From a virus, in IMG/VR virus record IMGVR_UViG_3300031972_000800, positions 1-53,947 of that record: a DNA stretch of 53,947 nucleotides; one strand, written 5' to 3'. A program made the translations under genes and the position numbers. The notes below the pieces were generated by a model. It was not told the origin of the DNA. It did no database searches and worked only from the letters and a program-made list of their open reading frames with translations. Each line of letters opens with the position of its first letter. Position 1 is the first letter of the stretch. Below are positions 50,952 to 53,947 of this stretch, piece by piece.

Positions 50952-50996
50952 GTTGCCTGTTAACCTCGCAAGCTCGGGGCAACAAAGAAGAAAAGA
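50952..50996 (+). repeat. Covarying hairpin repeat, copy 2
   Basis: Arms GTTGCC (50952-50957) and GGCAAC (50978-50983) enclose the same interior as the copy at 48231. The tail AAAGAAGAAAAGA is likewise nearly the same. The differing arm positions (T here for C, A here for G) keep the base pair, as expected for a selected stem. Confidence 0.85.
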
Positions 50997-51004
50997 GTTA
51001 TTGT

Positions 51005-51155
51005 GTCCTTCGGACTCTCTATCCTAGTTCCCATCCCCGGCAAGCCCGGGCCGGGAACCCGCCGCGCCAGAGTCGCAAGGCTCAGGCGCGAGCCGCAAGG
51101 CATAATATCAGCGGCAGCAGAGCCGCAAGGCCTCGAATAGAGACGCAAGGTCCTC
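51005..51155. repeat. GCAA-loop hairpin array
   Basis: GTCC-TTC-GGAC (51005-51015), a long stem GTTCCC/GGGAAC (51027-51032 with 51053-51058) around CCCGG-CAAGC-CCGGG, then GAGTC-GCAA-GGCTC (51070-51083), GCC-GCAA-GGC (51092-51101), GAGCC-GCAA-GGCCTC (51120-51134), and GAGAC-GCAAG-GTCCTC (51140-51155). GCAA is a GNRA-type tetraloop. The last two lie inside the 3' end of the nuclease gene, where they are also explained by a repeated FEDLASL/FEALRL peptide. The earlier ones are outside it. Confidence 0.55.
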
Positions 51156-51497
51156 GAAACTCTGCCCCTCAGCCCCCTCAATCCCCTTTTCAAGGAGCTC
51201 GGGCCCCTTATCTCCCCCAAATAAATATATCCTCTTGGTAGAGAGGGCCTTTACCAAGTAAAAATTATTGCCCCCGCGAGCCCAATACGCCATATTCCAC
51301 GCAATTTGATGCGGAGATATTTTTGGTTTGTTGTTTTTGACTGCTTTGAGCTCCGCCCAAAAAGAAATACCATCCCAGATTGCATGAACATCCGGTACAC
51401 CACCGCCATGCCTGTTTTCTATGCGGGTTGCGAAGCATTTTTCAGGCAGATTTTTCCTGATCGTGCTCCAAAAGTTGGACTCCGGTCCTCTGCTCAT
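51108..51497 (-). CDS. PD-(D/E)xK nuclease of VRR-NUC type
   Basis: 129 aa. ENRHGGGVPDVHAIWDG (residues about 27-43) carries the catalytic PD, and FWAELKAVKNN (46-56) the ExK of the VRR-NUC/PD-(D/E)xK fold, followed by SPHQIAWNMAYWARGGNNFY, the helix-strand after the active site. It likely nicks or resolves branched DNA during packaging or recombination. It overlaps the 3' end of terS by 56 bases, so they are co-translated. Start at 51497 with GAGGATATAACGG upstream. Confidence 0.75.
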   Translation of the reverse strand: MSRGPESNFWSTIRKNLPEKCFATRIENRHGGGVPDVHAIWDGISFWAELKAVKNNKPKISPHQIAWNMAYWARGGNNFYLVKALSTKRIYLFGGDKGPELLEKGIEGAEGQSFEDLASLFEALRLCCR

Positions 51498-51963
51498 CCG
51501 TTATATCCTCATATGATCCCTCGATTGTGAATGCTTGAGGGTATTTCTTTTGTAAATCCGACAGCCGAGCCACAATTTCATCGCGGGATAGCTGATCTAT
51601 CTGGTTGATATTCTCTCGTCTATCCACAGTCAAACCACCCAGAGCCGAGCGAATTTTTTCTGCGTTGATGGCCGCTGAAAACTGGCCCGCGTCCTCCGCG
51701 CCTTCGGAAAGTTGTTTCAGCCGCTGAAGCTGTCCAATGGTTGTCACCCCGTAAAGCCGTTCTCGCTCCTCCCTGAGCTCCTTTATGTATTCGAGCACAT
51801 GCGGATAGTCTCTGCCGTTTAACAGCACTGCTGCGCGCTCGTTTGCGAGATCAGCAGCATATCCTGCCTTCCTCGCGCATTCCGTATTCGAGTAGATCCC
51901 CTCGACAATGTGCCGAGCGAAAGTTTTCTGTCGATTTGTCAGTTTCTGGATTTTCCCAGCCAT
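51442..51963 (-). CDS. terS: Terminase small subunit
   Basis: 173 aa. LTNRQKTFARHIVEGIYSNT then ECARKAGY is the N-terminal HTH of the Terminase_2 family of TerS (T-x-x-Q-x-x-F-x-x-x-x-x-x-G ... A-x-x-x-A-G-Y); the coiled-coil middle (about residues 55-120) and acidic C-terminus fit. It recognises the packaging site and loads TerL. It lies 9 kb from terL, next to a nuclease and a hairpin-rich segment that could be the packaging site. Confidence 0.8.
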   Translation of the reverse strand: MAGKIQKLTNRQKTFARHIVEGIYSNTECARKAGYAADLANERAAVLLNGRDYPHVLEYIKELREERERLYGVTTIGQLQRLKQLSEGAEDAGQFSAAINAEKIRSALGGLTVDRRENINQIDQLSRDEIVARLSDLQKKYPQAFTIEGSYEDITDEQRTGVQLLEHDQEKSA

Positions 51964-52304
51964 TTAAAATCCTCCGTATATAAGCAGTTTTATACCCCCT
52001 GTTTACAATCACAGTCAAATCACGAAGGGTTTGAAATTTGCCTAGTTGTCAAAAAGGGGGGGTGTTTACGTTTCTAACGTAAACCGTTTACGCAGTGTTT
52101 ACCTTTAAGGAAGGGGGTTAAACTACTGTATAACAACAATAAAACCCTTGTTTTTACAGATTTTAAACAAAACACTTTTTTTGAAAAAAAAAAAAAACGG
52201 AGAGGGGGGTCAAAAAACTGTATACAGGGGGTTGCAGTAACCATTATTTATCCTATATAACTTCTTACATACCTATTCATTCAATTCAATCTAGGAGTAT
52301 CGAT
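51964..52304. other. Iteron-containing AT-rich intergenic region (candidate origin)
   Basis: 341 bp with no gene. GTTTAC occurs at 52001, 52064, 52086 and 52097, with GTAAAC at 52079. CGTAAAC-C-GTTTACG (52078-52092) is a palindrome, and GTTTACGTT (52064-52072) faces AACGTAAAC (52076-52084) across three bases. A poly-A run (52184-52198) and palindrome CTGTATACAG (52218-52227) follow. The plus-strand base skew flips near here. Replication origin or regulatory hub for divergent promoters. Confidence 0.6.
52232..52261 (+). promoter_or_regulatory. Candidate sigma70-like promoter for the 52-kb gene cluster
   Basis: TTGCAG (52232-52237) and TATAAC (52256-52261), 18 bp apart, sit 44-74 bp before the ATG at 52305. 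The ribosome site TAGGAG lies at 52291-52296. It would drive the rightward early genes. The -35 box is imperfect (TTGCAG against TTGACA). Confidence 0.5.
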
Positions 52305-52610
52305 ATGACGACAGTCACATATAATCTACCTGCCTTTTGGGCCACTGCTCTGTTCTACGATGACACCAGTGCCTTCGAATCCTACGAGGATGACAAGCAA
52401 TTCCAAGACTTCTGCGCCTATATGCTCAAGGAGCACGGTTCGTCGGAGCCTGTTTCGTGCAGCGAGGACCCTGCTTTCATGAAGTATCACGACGCGCATC
52501 GTTTTGGTGTTTTGGCGTGTGATGTATTGGAGTTTACGTTTATTGAGGGTCGCGGCAATCCTGAGACGAGTGCGATGGTAACGTTGTCTCATACGATGGG
52601 GGGCGTGTAA
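52305..52610 (+). CDS. Rightward early protein 1
   Basis: 101 aa with TAGGAG 9 bases before the ATG. Alpha/beta pattern; FYDDTSAFESYEDDKQFQDF is acidic and HRFGVLACDVLEFTFIEGRG is a beta segment. Not recognised. First gene after the candidate origin region, so likely early. Confidence 0.6.
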   Translation: MTTVTYNLPAFWATALFYDDTSAFESYEDDKQFQDFCAYMLKEHGSSEPVSCSEDPAFMKYHDAHRFGVLACDVLEFTFIEGRGNPETSAMVTLSHTMGGV

Positions 52611-52611
52611 T

Positions 52612-52851
52612 ATGTATTCATACAACGCTATATGCGAGGACGACACTGTCCTGTTGAGCCCTACCTTGAAAACGATCAAGGCCCTACGGGCGAGGTACTT
52701 CCGCAATCGTGAGATGTTCAAGGACCGTGTTCCGGTGACGGAGATTATTGTATTCAAGGGTCGTAAGATTCACGGCTATTATACGTCTGATTTTAAGTTG
52801 GACAAAAGCAAGCCTGCTGATTTGCATAATATTTTATATGGGAGAGTGTGA
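52612..52851 (+). CDS. Rightward early protein 2
   Basis: 79 aa. Basic, with TLKTIKALRARYFRNREMFK and EIIVFKGRKIHGYYTSDFKL. Probable small alpha/beta. It overlaps the next gene by one base (TGATG). No family recognised. Confidence 0.6.
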   Translation: MYSYNAICEDDTVLLSPTLKTIKALRARYFRNREMFKDRVPVTEIIVFKGRKIHGYYTSDFKLDKSKPADLHNILYGRV

Positions 52852-53099
52852 TGTCTTATAACGGATGGACGAACAAGGAGACTTGGTTGGTGCAGTTGTG
52901 GATAGGCGACAGCTTAACCATGGACCAAGAGGCGGGTCACGACATCACTGCTGATTACATTAAGCAGATTGTGGACGAGATGGCTTCGGCTTTGCTTGAT
53001 GGCCCTGACGCTAATGGTTTTATGACTGATTTATTTAACTGCGCTTTGTGTGAGATTGATTACCACGAGCTTGCTTCGCATTATGAGGAGGATGAGTGA
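52851..53099 (+). CDS. NGWTNxETW-family protein (DUF7249-like)
   Basis: 82 aa from ATG 52851 (TGATG joint). SYNGWTNKETWLVQLWIGDS is the signature of a small phage and plasmid family (YNGWTNxETWxVxLWLxD). The C-terminus is acidic and helical. Function unknown, but such proteins often accompany phage early genes. Confidence 0.75.
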   Translation: MSYNGWTNKETWLVQLWIGDSLTMDQEAGHDITADYIKQIVDEMASALLDGPDANGFMTDLFNCALCEIDYHELASHYEEDE

Positions 53100-53326
53100 T
53101 GATTCGGGATATTGAGATACGGGCCAAGCGTCCCTCTTTGGAGGAGGCGCAGGCTATTGTTGGTGGCTTGATTGAGATTGTGATTGACGATGGTGAGAAG
53201 CAGTTGATTGTGAACGAGGAGGGGTTGTTGTTGGGTTTACCATTTAACGAGACGGCCAGTCGCATGACTGGTCGGCATATAGTGGGTCCAGCATTACTGC
53301 TTGCGGGGGAGGCGATGTTAGACTGA
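53099..53326 (+). CDS. DUF3846-like protein
   Basis: 75 aa from ATG 53099. LEEAQAIVGGLIEIVIDDGE then QLIVNEEGLLLGLPFNETAS and IVGPALLLAG match the DUF3846 pattern (VGGxIExVxLxDG ... NEEGkxxgLPxN ... ivGpvlv). Family found in phages and plasmids; role not established. TGATG junctions on both sides support the start. Confidence 0.75.
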   Translation: MIRDIEIRAKRPSLEEAQAIVGGLIEIVIDDGEKQLIVNEEGLLLGLPFNETASRMTGRHIVGPALLLAGEAMLD

Positions 53327-53763
53327 TGGCATATTTATTTGATCAGGAGATATTGAATATTGGCGTGTACCGAGGTGCGGGGATGGTTGTGAACGAGGTT
53401 TGTCCCTTGGACAATGGGATTGCGGAATACAGTGCGTCTGTTATTCGGGATCATTTTTACACGGCGGAAAAGACTGCTCGCATGTTTGGTGGTGGTATAA
53501 AGTTGTGTGTTTATGTGGAGTTTTCGGTTGAAGGGATTGCCTCGCATACGGGTTGGAAGAATGTGGAAGATTACAATGACATCACTGACGAGCCGAGGGC
53601 CAAGCGGTGGCGTGTTGTAGTTGAGCAGCGAAACGTTTTTTACGAGGAGGCTGAAACGGCAGAGGAGGCACGGCGCATCGCTGCTGAAGATCGCATCTGG
53701 GATGAGAACCAGAGCGGAGAAGATACTTATGATTTTGAAATTACTGTGGAGGAGGATGCGTGA
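53326..53763 (+). CDS. Rightward early protein, unknown
   Basis: 145 aa with an A-sharing TGATG joint at both ends. N-terminal beta-rich region (LFDQEILNIGVYRGAGMVVN), Tyr-rich middle, and acidic helix near the C-terminus (EEAETAEEARRIAAEDRIWD). No family signature. Probably early. Confidence 0.6.
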   Translation: MAYLFDQEILNIGVYRGAGMVVNEVCPLDNGIAEYSASVIRDHFYTAEKTARMFGGGIKLCVYVEFSVEGIASHTGWKNVEDYNDITDEPRAKRWRVVVEQRNVFYEEAETAEEARRIAAEDRIWDENQSGEDTYDFEITVEEDA

Positions 53764-53947
53764 TGCGAGAGTTAAACGGGTGGTATGAGGATGAGTGCGG
53801 CGCTGTTCCATTTACGATGCCTGCTAGGACGTTATTGAACGCGGTTGTGAAGATGCGTGAGATGGACGCGGATTTTGGTCACACTGACATGGAGGTGAAC
53901 TGGGGTACGCTGGATGATTACGAGGACGTAGGATCGATTATTTATAA
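53763..53947 (+). CDS. N-terminal part of a gene cut by the window end
   Basis: 61 complete codons from the ATG at 53763: MRELNGWYEDECGAVPFTMP through WGTLDDYEDVGSIIY. Tightly linked to the preceding gene. Continues past the window. If the genome is circular, its end would lie near position 1-50, where a frame stopping at 39 or 47 exists. Confidence 0.6.
   Translation, partial: MRELNGWYEDECGAVPFTMPARTLLNAVVKMREMDADFGHTDMEVNWGTLDDYEDVGSIIY

Noticed and set aside
52184-52198. Poly-A run as a terminator for leftward transcription
   Set aside because: No GC-rich stem sits next to it on the proper side.
52051-52230. G-quadruplex from four G-runs (52056, 52113, 52204, 52228)
   Set aside because: The runs are 50-90 bases apart, too far for a stable intramolecular quadruplex.
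1-53947. CRISPR array, insertion sequence or integrase
   Set aside because: No direct-repeat array with regular spacers, no transposase or recombinase motif in any frame read.

Overview
The window is an almost complete genome of a tailed double-stranded DNA phage, probably a podovirus of about 54 kb. It holds both terminase subunits, a portal of 828 residues, a scaffold-like protein, a major capsid protein, two head-tail adaptor-like proteins, tail hub and fibre genes, three large internal virion proteins, a lysis cassette and its own replication set. There is no integrase, no phage RNA polymerase, no tape-measure gene with a long tail operon, and no tRNA that I can see. Both window edges fall inside the same rightward cluster of small genes, so this looks like a circular or permuted genome cut at an arbitrary point. 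The collection of small virion proteins, a GTA-type three-TM holin and the phage GroES suggest an aquatic, probably alphaproteobacterial host. That is an inference from gene content, not a demonstrated host.

Layout. Positions 52305-53947 and 1-2357 hold a rightward chain of small overlapping accessory/early genes (DUF3846-like, NGWTNxETW family, Api92/DUF1281-like, HTH proteins), closed by a bidirectional terminator at 2365-2386. Positions 2436-4370 run leftward: a ribbon-helix-helix protein, a small HTH-like protein and an SNF2-type helicase. They diverge from the replication operon across an operator-like inverted repeat. Positions 4453-11836 run rightward as a tightly overlapped replication operon: coiled-coil protein, SSB-like protein, archaeo-eukaryotic-type primase, AlpA-like HTH, UvrD-type helicase, zinc ribbon, DUF6378-like protein and family A DNA polymerase.

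Positions 11833-47990 are one long leftward late region. Read in transcription order it runs: polyvalent-type protein (780 aa), HExxH protein, lytic transglycosylase, low-complexity proteins, TerL, portal, small membrane and lysis proteins (holin, M15 endolysin), GroES-like co-chaperonin, scaffold, capsid, small virion proteins, adaptors, tail fibre with S74 chaperone domain, tail hub, and three large internal/ejection proteins. A hairpin terminator follows the capsid gene.

Positions 48003-49036 are non-coding and full of hairpins. A six-gene rightward cassette (49037-50884) follows, then a strong terminator and a second hairpin-rich stretch. A leftward TerS plus nuclease pair (51108-51963) and a 341-bp intergenic region with GTTTAC iterons complete the circle.

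The most unusual material is the pair of 32-bp hairpin repeats at 48231-48262 and 50952-50983. They differ only by one compensatory base-pair change and bracket the 49-51 kb cassette. Other notable signals are SSB-type acidic tails on both the SSB-like protein and the primase, a recurring GGxV motif across many virion proteins, and stop/start junctions in which the Shine-Dalgarno sequence forces a conserved KREY[L/Y] C-terminus.
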